Assembly: GCA_042862465.1 (NCBI GenBank)
Contig: JASTVH010000012.1
Span: 1 to 64,000 of the forward strand
Source of the DNA: JASTVH01 sp042862465
GTDB lineage: Bacteria; Pseudomonadota; Gammaproteobacteria; Pseudomonadales; Oleiphilaceae
Reading direction: 5' to 3'
DNA length: 64,000 nucleotides
Below the pieces are notes generated by a model that had not been told where the DNA came from, did no database searches, and was given only the letters and a program-made list of their open reading frames with translations. Each line of letters opens with the position of its first letter. The stretch's first letter is position 1. This document shows positions 18,095 to 25,958 of this stretch, piece by piece. The position numbers and the translations under genes were made by a program.

Positions 18095-18122
18095 ACCCGG
18101 TGCGTGGCACCGGGTTTTTTTA
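18095..18122 (+). terminator. Strong intrinsic terminator with no upstream gene
   Basis: ACCCGGTGC (18095-18103), loop GTG, GCACCGGGT (18107-18115) and a run of T to 18122 make a textbook plus-strand terminator. No plus-strand gene lies within 2.8 kb upstream (the last ends at 15276). Either it serves a small RNA transcribed from about 17.9-18.1 kb or it acts, less well, for the minus-strand gene at 18148. Confidence 0.85.
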
Positions 18123-18147
18123 TGAACGTGTTATGAGTACAGGCCCA

Positions 18148-20019
18148 TCAAACGTATTGTTGTGAGCGTTCCAGGAAAATGTCCTGGCCTGCCTCCTGGG
18201 GGGTTGGGTCTTCCCGAGCGATGGTCTGCGCAGTGCTCGCCACATTCGGCAGAATGTTGTTGAAAAAGAACTGGGCAGAGAGCAACTTCCCACGATAGAA
18301 AGGTTCATCGGGATCCTCTGCGGGCAATTGAGACAGCTTGCCTTGCGCAATCTGTGCCGCCTCCAGCAACAGCCAGCCCAATGAGACCTCCCCCATCATT
18401 TCCAGGAATCGGGTCGCGTAGCCCAGGAGCTGATCGATCTTGCGCTCGCTGACCCATTGCCCAAAGAGTGCATGTGTCTCCAGCAGTGTATCCAGCGCAC
18501 TTCCAAGTTGCTCAAACAGCGGCGCCAGCTCAGGAGAAGGGGATCGGTGACGGATGAATTCGCGCACTTCCCCCTCGTAGAGGGCCAGGAGCTTGGAATG
18601 TCTTCCCATGGCCAACTTATCCCGGATGAGGTCTGCAGCCTGAATGTAGTTGGTGCCTTCCCAGATCGACAGAATCTTGATGTCGCGGGCGTACTGCTCC
18701 ACCGGATAGTCCTTGATGTAGCCGTAGCCACCGTGCACCTGAATGGCCAGTTCGGAGATTCGCCAAGCCTGGTCGGAGGTGTAGGCTTTGACGATTGGGG
18801 TCAGTAGATTAACCAGGCCCTCATGGCGGGCCAACGCCGCCTGATCGGGTTCTTTTTCCTGCTTCAGGGCGAGGCTTTTGCTGTAGTGCCAGGAGAGTTT
18901 ATAAATCAGGGCCCGGCATCCTTCGACCTTGCTCTTCATCTCCAATAGCATCCGACGCACATCCTGATGTTGGATAATGGGCACCTTGGGAGCCCTGGGG
19001 TTGAAGGAGTTTCGGAAGTCCGTGCCCTGAGTGCGGTTTGCGGCGTATTCTGCCGCATTGAGATAGGCACTTGAGGCCATGCCAAGGGCGAAAATGCCCG
19101 TTGAAATGCGAGCCTGGTTCATCATGTAGAGCAGCTGGCGAAGCCCAATATTTTCCCGATCGCCAAGAAGGAATCCCTGGCATTCGCCGCTGTCGCCGAA
19201 GCTCAGTTGGGCCGTGGCACAGGCGTGAAGGCCCATTTTATCTTCCAGGCGAATGCAGCGAACATGATTGTCGCCAGCAATCGATCCGTCCTTGGCGACC
19301 CGGTATTTGGGCACAAGGAAACAGGACAAACCGAGGGTTCCCGGCGGCGCGTCCTGGGTGCGTGCGAGCACCAGGTAAACGGTATTCTCTGCCAGATCGT
19401 GATAGCCGGCCGATATAAAGATCTTACCTCCAGAGAGCGTGTAGGAGCCGTCAGCCTGTTTAGTGGCTCGGGTTCGGATGTTGCCAACATCGCTGCCTGC
19501 TTCAGGTTCGGTCATGCAGAAACAGGCACTCCAGCGGGCGCTCGACAGTGGCGGGCAGAAAAGCCGGCGCAGCTCATCACTGCCAAAGGTTTCGGTGAGG
19601 TAGAGGACCGGTGCGCAAAAGCCCAGGTACGTCATGAACGACGGGTTGGCACCAAAGAACATCTCGTAGATCGATTGCAGGACCACATAAGGGGCTCCGA
19701 TGCCTCCATAGTGTGGCGGGGCCGAGAGGGACGTCCATTCTGCCGCACGAAACTTTTCCCAGAGTGCATAAAAATCCTTGGGTGGGTGCACTTCGGTTTC
19801 GTTGATCCAGTGGCAGCCTTCCCGATCAGTGGATTGATACAGTGTGCCCATTTCCCGATAGGCAAAATCTCGGGCCTGAAACAACAGGTTGCGCACGGTT
19901 TCCTGATCCATACCCTGATGCATGGGATGATCTAGCAGGGTTTCGTGAACCCTGAACTGCTCCCAGAGAATGAATTCCAGTTCTCTGAGATCAACCCGGT
20001 AACTGTTTCTGATATCCAT
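18148..20019 (-). CDS. Acyl-CoA dehydrogenase, large (about 620 aa) type
   Basis: This 623-aa FAD-dependent acyl-CoA dehydrogenase belongs to the longer FadE/DmdC-like group with an extra C-terminal helical domain. The FAD-binding signature CMTEPEAGSDVGNI (about 174-187) is intact, as are QVHGGYGYIKDYPVEQYARD and the catalytic-base block SIWEGTNYIQA (about 450-460). It should introduce an alpha,beta double bond into an acyl thioester. It is the last gene of the minus-strand lipid/amino-acid cluster, about 100 bp after the outer-membrane barrel gene, so it may be co-transcribed. It could instead be ordinary fatty-acid catabolism. A strong hairpin lies downstream. Confidence 0.92.
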   Translation of the reverse strand: MDIRNSYRVDLRELEFILWEQFRVHETLLDHPMHQGMDQETVRNLLFQARDFAYREMGTLYQSTDREGCHWINETEVHPPKDFYALWEKFRAAEWTSLSAPPHYGGIGAPYVVLQSIYEMFFGANPSFMTYLGFCAPVLYLTETFGSDELRRLFCPPLSSARWSACFCMTEPEAGSDVGNIRTRATKQADGSYTLSGGKIFISAGYHDLAENTVYLVLARTQDAPPGTLGLSCFLVPKYRVAKDGSIAGDNHVRCIRLEDKMGLHACATAQLSFGDSGECQGFLLGDRENIGLRQLLYMMNQARISTGIFALGMASSAYLNAAEYAANRTQGTDFRNSFNPRAPKVPIIQHQDVRRMLLEMKSKVEGCRALIYKLSWHYSKSLALKQEKEPDQAALARHEGLVNLLTPIVKAYTSDQAWRISELAIQVHGGYGYIKDYPVEQYARDIKILSIWEGTNYIQAADLIRDKLAMGRHSKLLALYEGEVREFIRHRSPSPELAPLFEQLGSALDTLLETHALFGQWVSERKIDQLLGYATRFLEMMGEVSLGWLLLEAAQIAQGKLSQLPAEDPDEPFYRGKLLSAQFFFNNILPNVASTAQTIAREDPTPQEAGQDIFLERSQQYV

Positions 20020-20116
20020 GAGCGGTGGCTCCGTTATGATGTTCGTGTCTTCTTCTTATGAGCACAGCAGCCCCTTTATGAGAGCATGACGTTGCCGATC
20101 AGATCGTCTGCTTATG

Positions 20117-21529
20117 TCAGAAGTCATATCGAACCAGCGCAAAGGCCATATCCTGATAAGGAATCAAGCCGTATTCGCTGTCTGACTCACCTTCAAAATG
20201 GGTCCAGCTGGCTTGCAGCGTCCAATGTGATCCCCACAGATAGCTCAACGCGCTATAGCTGATCCAGCTGTCGTCGGCCACGCTGTACTGAACCGATTGC
20301 TCTATACGCCAGTCCGACCATAGGCGCCCGGAGGAATAGCGACCATAGAGATAGTGGCGGCGAAGATCCTGCTGATCCGTCAGTGCCAGGGTATCCAGCA
20401 TCAGGGCCTGATACAGGTTTTCGCCATCGGTGATGAATGAGGGCTCATAGCGAACATAAGCATCGTTGTTTAACGCCCCATCGAGTGCCGTTTGCAACGT
20501 TTGCCAGTCCTCGTCGCCGTAGCCATGGGCGTTGAAGTAGTATTCCAGTATCCAGCTCTGCAGATTGGCCGTGGTGTAGTTCACCCCGATAAGCGCTCGA
20601 GCCCTCAGGGATTTCGGTGCTTCCTGATAGCTATAACGGGGGGCAAGGGGCTCCCCCTGAGGAGTCGTGACCGCGGGTACAATCTGCTGGAGTTCAGGCA
20701 ATTCCCGCTGTCGCGTTGCATTGGCCTCGAGCCTGAAGGTAAGGCTGTCGGAGAGAAGAGTGTTAATCCCCGCGGCGAAGATCCAGGGTTGTGATTCCGG
20801 TTTGTCGGTCGCCAGCGTCAGTTCGGTGGTACCGGTGCTGAAGGTGTACTTTGCCGCGTACTGGAAGCGGTTATGTGGCTGGTCAGTGGTTTGGGCGCCG
20901 GCAAGGAGTACCAGCGAATGCTGGCCGTGGATCCAGGTCCACTCGGCCATCGGGATGCCTTCATCAAAGCGTGGCTGGTTATCGAAGTTCCTCGGGATGG
21001 GGCGACGAGGCAGCACGATATCGAGTGGCGCCCAGGTAAATCCTCCACCCCATCGGATACGTTTTTTGCCCATGTCGAGCCGGTGATCGCGATCGTGATT
21101 TGACCAGCTGGCATAGGCTTCGAGCAGCTCGTTATCGACTTCTTCTGTCCGATTGGTCTTGCGATAGTCCACCAGATCTCTTGCAAAGATATCTATGTTG
21201 TCGCCAAGTGCCAGACTGGCGGCCACGTCCGCGCTACTGACGATCTCGTGGTTATTAAACCCAAACAGTCGCTCCTGCGGGTTGAGTCGGTAGTCCTGGC
21301 GCAACTCTCGATGCTCGTAGCTCTGCCTCACAATAGCGCTCCAGCTTTCCAGCCATGTAGGGGAGACAGCCGTACTGTCATCCTCCTGGAATTCAAAGTC
21401 GCTACTGTCAAATTCGGGAGCGGCGGGTTCTGCCTGACACACGCTTGCGGAAAAAAGGCTGGCCATCAGCGCGAGTAGAGGCAAGCCGCGGAAGTGGCGT
21501 TCTGCCCGAGCCCGTTTGGTTAGATGCAT
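20117..21529 (-). CDS. Outer-membrane beta-barrel protein of the cluster
   Basis: The product is about 470 aa. It starts with a basic region and signal peptide (LLALMASLFSASVCQA), then an acidic mature N-terminus. Alternating amphipathic strands with many aromatic residues (YRYGRYSSGRLWSDWRIE-type) run to the terminal YDF, the C-terminal Phe signature of outer-membrane barrels recognised by BamA. A plug-like segment MGKKRIRWGGGFTWAPLDIV resembles regions of DUF1302/alginate-export-type barrels. I take it as the outer-membrane component of the adjacent LolA-like and ABC export genes. The ATG at 21529 is preferred; a GTG at 21538 overlaps the upstream stop (TAGTG) and could give translational coupling. 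The substrate is unknown. Confidence 0.8.
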   Translation of the reverse strand: MHLTKRARAERHFRGLPLLALMASLFSASVCQAEPAAPEFDSSDFEFQEDDSTAVSPTWLESWSAIVRQSYEHRELRQDYRLNPQERLFGFNNHEIVSSADVAASLALGDNIDIFARDLVDYRKTNRTEEVDNELLEAYASWSNHDRDHRLDMGKKRIRWGGGFTWAPLDIVLPRRPIPRNFDNQPRFDEGIPMAEWTWIHGQHSLVLLAGAQTTDQPHNRFQYAAKYTFSTGTTELTLATDKPESQPWIFAAGINTLLSDSLTFRLEANATRQRELPELQQIVPAVTTPQGEPLAPRYSYQEAPKSLRARALIGVNYTTANLQSWILEYYFNAHGYGDEDWQTLQTALDGALNNDAYVRYEPSFITDGENLYQALMLDTLALTDQQDLRRHYLYGRYSSGRLWSDWRIEQSVQYSVADDSWISYSALSYLWGSHWTLQASWTHFEGESDSEYGLIPYQDMAFALVRYDF

Positions 21530-21537
21530 GGCGCTCA

Positions 21538-22281
21538 CTAAGGGGTATCCAGGTTCTCTTTGTGGAAAAGCGCTTTTGGCAAGGCCTGGCGGTGATAGTC
21601 TTCATAGACCATCCAGGTGTAGCGGTCCTCGAATAGGGGATCCACCAGCAGCAGCCGGTGCAGGAATTCGTGCTCACCAAACTTTTTGAAGGCTTTATAG
21701 TGGGCAACCTTCAACAACTTGCCAGATTTGGCGTAGTGCTCGCTTTTGATGGGCTTGAACGTTTCTTCGGCGACCCAAAGCACGATGCGCTGATAGGTGG
21801 CGCCTTTTTTGTGTGCCGTGAGGTTGAGCTTCAAGCAGGGCGTGTCGTCGCATGAGTCAGTGCCCTCCAGCACCGCTTCATAGTCGTCGTAGTTGGTGTT
21901 GGCGATGTCCCCGTTGCTGGCTTCCCCAGTAACCCGTTGCAGGGGGGAGACCCGGATAAGATTGCGGGTGCGCGGCATGGCCATCCACATGTTATTGCCT
22001 TCAATCAGGATCTTTCGGCCCTTGTCTCGAGCAGGTTTGAGGAAATCGACCCGAACTTCGTCCGAGGAACGAAAGGCTACTTCCATCAGGTGCTTTTGAT
22101 CTTCCCGACCCGGCTGTTGGCTTACCGTCAAGACCTTGAATACAAAGGGGTCCTGGTAAAAGCCTCGGTAACTGTTGACGGTCTGCAAAATGGTTTGCGC
22201 ATCCGCTTTGCCCTGATCCGCCCAAGAGGCTGAAGCCAAGGCACACAACAGGAGAAAACTGAACAAGGCCTTCCTATACAT
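21538..22281 (-). CDS. LolA-like outer-membrane lipoprotein-sorting protein
   Basis: The product is 247 aa with a signal peptide (about 1-21, ending ASASWA). The mature part matches the LolA-like group annotated as outer membrane lipoprotein-sorting protein: the KILIEGNNMWMAMPRTRNLIRVSPLQR block, SNGDIANTNYDDY, then strands of a half-barrel that can hold acyl chains. In characterised Lol systems LolA ferries lipoproteins across the periplasm; paralogues next to dedicated exporters are thought to carry other lipids. It sits between the ABC permease (10 bp upstream) and the outer-membrane barrel (overlapping starts), consistent with a carrier from inner to outer membrane. Two Cys (DSCDDTPC) may form a disulfide. 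Confidence 0.87.
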   Translation of the reverse strand: MYRKALFSFLLLCALASASWADQGKADAQTILQTVNSYRGFYQDPFVFKVLTVSQQPGREDQKHLMEVAFRSSDEVRVDFLKPARDKGRKILIEGNNMWMAMPRTRNLIRVSPLQRVTGEASNGDIANTNYDDYEAVLEGTDSCDDTPCLKLNLTAHKKGATYQRIVLWVAEETFKPIKSEHYAKSGKLLKVAHYKAFKKFGEHEFLHRLLLVDPLFEDRYTWMVYEDYHRQALPKALFHKENLDTP

Positions 22282-22291
22282 CGGTGACTCC

Positions 22292-23521
22292 TTAAACGGA
22301 TCTGAGCGCGTCGACCACTTTCAGTCGGGCTGCGCGTATGGCTGGCAGGAGAGCGGATAGCGCCGTAATGAAAAAGCCGTAGAGAAACGCTTCCAGGTAT
22401 TGCCAAGGCACCACGAAAACACGAATAGGGTACTGCACCGTGCTCCCCGGAGGTGTTGGCATCGGGAGGTGCATTTCGGTAACGATATGGGCGATGCCCG
22501 CGCCGCAGGCAAGACCAATCAGACTCCCCAGGAGCCCAATCAACGCGCCCTCCGTGAGAAACTGACGCATCACCTGGCTGCGGGTGGTTCCCATCGCCCG
22601 CAATGTGCCAATCTCCTGAGTCCGCTCCAGAACATTCATCATCATGATGTTGGAAATACCGATCAGGATGATGAGCAATACGATGACCTTGATGAACATA
22701 AAGATCGCGTCAAACAGGCCGCGGACTTTGTGGTAGGAATCGGCCAGATCGCTCCATGTTTTGATTTGCACGGTCAGACCTGCCTGCTTGAATAGCACGT
22801 TCAGTCTGTTTTTTACGGCCATGGTCTGGTCGGTGCGGGTCAGCAAAACGACCAGCCGGCTGACGGAAGTGGTGTCCATCAAGGTCTGGATGTGTGGAAG
22901 GTTCGCTCGAATGAGGTAGCGGTCAACATCCTTCAGCCCAGACGTCACCAGACCGGAAACTTTGACATCGACCGCGTTAATGGCACCGAGGGTGGTGGAG
23001 GATAGCAGCGTGACGTAATCGCCCGGCTCAACCCCCATGCTTTTTGCAAGCGCTTCACCCAATAGGGCACTGTTCTGGTCTTCCGGGAAAAGATCCTCGC
23101 CTTCCTTCAGATAAAGAGCGGAATTCATGATCGCCTCTTTATCAGAATCCATCCCGAACCCGACGACGCTGGTTGAGCGCTCTCCGTTGGACATGAGTGC
23201 GGAAAAGTTAAGACGGGCGGTGACAATTTCGACTTCCGGCAGGCTTTCGATGATGCTGGAAAGCTTTTCCTGTTCATCCTGGCTGATGAGCAGATTCTCG
23301 GTCTGGTCACTGGCTGCCTTGTCATAGCCCGTCTTGGTGATCTGCAGGTGTCCGAGTTGTGAACGGATCAGGCTCTCACGCATACCTTGATACATGGACG
23401 ACACGAAGCCGCCAAACACCACCAGGGCGGACAGACCAAAGGCAATCGTAACAATGGAAATGGCGTTTTTACGTCGGTGACGCAACAGGTTACGCAGGGC
23501 CAGCTTTAACATCGAAAACAT
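22292..23521 (-). CDS. ABC transporter permease, LolE/MacB (FtsX) type
   Basis: This 409-aa permease has one N-terminal helix (about 18-40, ISIVTIAFGLSALVVFGGF), a large periplasmic MacB_PCD domain (about 45-270) and three C-terminal FtsX helices around LLIILIGISNIMMMNVLERTQEIGTLRAMG and the following segments. This is the topology of LolC/LolE and MacB-type mechanotransmission exporters, which extract lipids or lipoproteins from the inner membrane or drive periplasmic partners rather than pump through the membrane. Only one permease gene is present, so a homodimer is likely. The ATPase gene lies one gene upstream in the same operon, separated by a periplasmic repeat protein. Confidence 0.92.
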   Translation of the reverse strand: MFSMLKLALRNLLRHRRKNAISIVTIAFGLSALVVFGGFVSSMYQGMRESLIRSQLGHLQITKTGYDKAASDQTENLLISQDEQEKLSSIIESLPEVEIVTARLNFSALMSNGERSTSVVGFGMDSDKEAIMNSALYLKEGEDLFPEDQNSALLGEALAKSMGVEPGDYVTLLSSTTLGAINAVDVKVSGLVTSGLKDVDRYLIRANLPHIQTLMDTTSVSRLVVLLTRTDQTMAVKNRLNVLFKQAGLTVQIKTWSDLADSYHKVRGLFDAIFMFIKVIVLLIILIGISNIMMMNVLERTQEIGTLRAMGTTRSQVMRQFLTEGALIGLLGSLIGLACGAGIAHIVTEMHLPMPTPPGSTVQYPIRVFVVPWQYLEAFLYGFFITALSALLPAIRAARLKVVDALRSV

Positions 23522-23535
23522 AGTGGGGCGAGTCC

Positions 23536-24237
23536 TTAGAAATCGAGGCTGGCAATGCGCTGGCGCCAGTATTCGCCGCCCTCGGGAGGCAGCTCGTTGT
23601 GATAGCGTGCTTTGCAGTTTTCGCCCTCTGCCGCCTTGCAGGTTCTCAGCAGGTAGTAGATCACCATGGCCTTGAAATCAGGGCCTACGGATTCATCCGT
23701 ATGCGCGAGAATGTAGGTGAAATCTTTTTCAGCCACCGGCAGGCGGTTAAGAAAGCGGGGCATGAAGAGACCGTTGATGGCACGTTGGAGTCGCGCACCA
23801 AGATTTTCGGGTGCTCGCTTTACCGCCCTGTCCATCGACCGTATTCCCCGTTTGGCCAGGAGCATTGCTTTGCCGGTGTTCTGATCGGTGTAACGGGCAA
23901 GCATCGTTGTCGCGCTGCCTTTGGCTGCCAACAGTTCCGGGTCACCGGGAAAAGCCGCAAGGGCACGCTCCAGCAGGGTGATGGCGTACTCGGTGTGGGC
24001 CTGGGAAGGGGCGTCCTCGCCGGCGACTGCAGTTGCGCTGAGCGCTACCCGGCGTAACTGCTGGGCAGGTACGGAATCGGCTGCCATGTGACGGTATTGC
24101 TCAACCAGTTCCAAGCGCTTGTCGGCTTGATAGGGGATGGCCGTGGGTAAGACGAGTGTGTCGGCCCATAGCGAAACTGAACACAGCAGCAGACTGAAAG
24201 CGGCTATGGCGACAGAAAATCTTTCAGGTCGCATCAA
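23536..24237 (-). CDS. Periplasmic helical-repeat protein of the export operon
   Basis: This 233-aa protein has a signal peptide (about 8-25, FSVAIAAFSLLLCSVSLWA). The mature part is helical with TPR-like units (AITLLERALAAFPGDPELLAAKGSA and MDRAVKRAPENLGARLQRAI). I know no named function. It lies between the ABC ATPase gene (14-bp overlap) and the permease gene (14-bp gap), so it is probably an accessory periplasmic factor of the transporter. Two Cys near the C-terminus (RTCKAAEGENCKA) may form a disulfide. A second, different helical-repeat protein is encoded upstream of the ATPase. Confidence 0.78.
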   Translation of the reverse strand: MMRPERFSVAIAAFSLLLCSVSLWADTLVLPTAIPYQADKRLELVEQYRHMAADSVPAQQLRRVALSATAVAGEDAPSQAHTEYAITLLERALAAFPGDPELLAAKGSATTMLARYTDQNTGKAMLLAKRGIRSMDRAVKRAPENLGARLQRAINGLFMPRFLNRLPVAEKDFTYILAHTDESVGPDFKAMVIYYLLRTCKAAEGENCKARYHNELPPEGGEYWRQRIASLDF

Positions 24238-24889
24238 TGATTCCGTCCTTTATGTTGACGATTTGGGCGTGCTCCGGGAAATGGTGACCGTGAGTCACCA
24301 TGACAAAAGTGAGTCCATGCCGGTGATTGAGGTTTTCCATCAGCGCCACCAGCGTGTCCGAGGTCTTGGAATCCAGGTTGGCGGTCGGTTCGTCGGCGAG
24401 AATCAGGTCGGGCTTGTTTACCATGGCCCGGGCTATGGCCACCCTTTGTGCCTGGCCGCCTGAGAGCTGGTTGGGCCGCTTATGCAGGTGCTCACCCAAA
24501 CCGACCTCGCGCAAGGCGTCGGCCGCTCGTTTTCGGCGCTCGGGCACCCCATTCAGGTAAAGCGGATACTCCACGTTCTCCAGGGCCGTTAGAGCTGGGA
24601 GTAAGTTGAAAGACTGAAATACAAAGCCCACGTGGCGTCGTCGGATGAGGGTCAGCTGATGGTCTTTCAGGTTTTGCACCGCCTGTCCCTGAATGCTGAT
24701 CTGGCCGCCATCGGGAACATCCATACAGCCAATGATATTCAGCAGGGTGCTCTTACCGCTGCCACTCTCACCCTTTATGACAACGAAAGCGCCCTGCTCG
24801 ATATCCAGATTGATGTCACGCAGGGCCTGCAGGGATTGGTTGCCCTGTTTGTAGCTTTTGCGAATACCCTCGAGCCTGACTGCCAGCAT
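24224..24889 (-). CDS. ABC transporter ATPase, LolD/MacB type
   Basis: This 221-aa ATPase has all motifs: Walker A GESGSGKST (about 39-47), Q-loop in VFQSFNLLPALTA, signature LSGGQAQRVAIARA, Walker B ILADEPTANLD and the H-loop VTHGHH. The TANLDS ending is typical of the LolD/MacB/FtsE group, matching the LolE-like permease in the same operon. It energises that permease on the cytoplasmic side of the inner membrane. The stop overlaps the start of the periplasmic repeat protein gene by 14 bp, indicating tight coupling. Confidence 0.94.
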   Translation of the reverse strand: MLAVRLEGIRKSYKQGNQSLQALRDINLDIEQGAFVVIKGESGSGKSTLLNIIGCMDVPDGGQISIQGQAVQNLKDHQLTLIRRRHVGFVFQSFNLLPALTALENVEYPLYLNGVPERRKRAADALREVGLGEHLHKRPNQLSGGQAQRVAIARAMVNKPDLILADEPTANLDSKTSDTLVALMENLNHRHGLTFVMVTHGHHFPEHAQIVNIKDGIIDAT

Positions 24890-24893
24890 ATCG

Positions 24894-25646
24894 TTAGCTC
24901 CGCCTCAAACCATGGATGCGTGATTGTGCCTGCTCCAGTTGGTGGGTAATGAGAGGGTCGTCCAGCTTGTGCTCGCGGAGTTCGTCCAGTTGCCCCTCAA
25001 GGACCGCTATATCCTGTGTCGTTGGATCCTTCCTGGCCTCATGGATGTTGAAGAGCAGCATTGCGATGCGTGCCGTCTGTACGATGGCTTGCGGTGTTTC
25101 TTTCTCATGTTTCGCCAGGAAGGCCTTGAACCACTGGATATCCTTTTTCACCACCGGCTGGATGTCCGATTGGTCCAGCAGATGGACAAAGGTGGCGAGG
25201 CGGTTGAGTCGTAACTGGGCGTCGTCGGGACTGTCTTTCACTGCGTGGTTGAGTCCGGCGATGCCCTGGTTCAATTGATAGAGTTTGCGTAACCCCATCA
25301 GCAGGTCCAATCGCGCGCCTGCCCGCTTGGTCTGATTCATACTGTACCAGGAGAGAATCTGGGGGTCGTCGGGGTCGAGCTGGCGTGCCTGGGTCAGGGC
25401 CTTGTGCGCTGAATCAATGTCATTATGCAGCGTATACAGGGCACCCAGCGTCGAGAACACCAGGGGATCCTTCGTATCAGCGGCGGCTTCCTTTTTGAGT
25501 TCCGCCATGAAGGCTTGATCGCTTTCCGTGTATGGAATCGGCGGAAAATCCACCGGCCATGCGCCATTGGCAAAGGCTATGGCATTACCAATGACCAGGC
25601 TGATCAGAAGATTGATTCCCAGGAATCGGAGTATCTTTTTTCCCAT
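24894..25646 (-). CDS. Membrane-anchored TPR-like protein of the export operon
   Basis: The product is 250 aa. A hydrophobic N-terminal segment (about 4-24, ILRFLGINLLISLVIGNAIAF) acts as signal anchor or signal peptide. The rest is helical with TPR-like repeats (LGALYTLHNDIDSAHKALTQARQLDPDDP). The ATG at 25646 follows GGGAGAG; a longer frame starting at 25667 is less likely. It is the first gene after the ACP and directly precedes the ABC ATPase gene (4-bp gap), joining the biosynthetic and export halves of the operon. I infer a periplasmic scaffold or accessory factor; no named family is recognised. Confidence 0.78.
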   Translation of the reverse strand: MGKKILRFLGINLLISLVIGNAIAFANGAWPVDFPPIPYTESDQAFMAELKKEAAADTKDPLVFSTLGALYTLHNDIDSAHKALTQARQLDPDDPQILSWYSMNQTKRAGARLDLLMGLRKLYQLNQGIAGLNHAVKDSPDDAQLRLNRLATFVHLLDQSDIQPVVKKDIQWFKAFLAKHEKETPQAIVQTARIAMLLFNIHEARKDPTTQDIAVLEGQLDELREHKLDDPLITHQLEQAQSRIHGLRRS

Positions 25647-25705
25647 GGTGGAACTCTCCCAGTGCAAAATGGCCTGCAGGCCATAATCGGCCCGATAGGG
25701 CAGCC

Positions 25706-25948
25706 TCAGGCAGCTGTCGTCAGGCGTGCGTCCATTTCCCGCAAAGTGGTGTATTCGTCAAACTGCAACGACTCCGGATCCACAACGTCTGTGTAGATCT
25801 GCTCACAGATCAGAATCAGTTCCACCACGTTGAGGGAATCCACGCCCAACTCCGCCATGGCGGTGTCGGGGTCGACACTGTCCTTGTTAAGGAGCGTCGC
25901 AACGTCTTGCATCAGTTGGGTGAGGGTTTGGCTGTTTTCGGTCGTCAT
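25706..25948 (-). CDS. Acyl carrier protein
   Basis: This 80-aa protein has the ACP fold and the phosphopantetheine site GVDSLNVVELI (Ser about 38), acidic helices and TTLREM near the third helix. The ATG at 25948 follows AAGGAA at good spacing. It is not the fatty-acid acpP, which normally lies between fabG and fabF. Here it sits among an AMP-ligase, a PLP decarboxylase, FabH-like proteins and a hydrolase, so it should carry the acyl or aminoacyl intermediate of this pathway. It needs a phosphopantetheinyl transferase encoded elsewhere. Confidence 0.95.
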   Translation of the reverse strand: MTTENSQTLTQLMQDVATLLNKDSVDPDTAMAELGVDSLNVVELILICEQIYTDVVDPESLQFDEYTTLREMDARLTTAA

Positions 25949-25958
25949 GTTATTTCCT

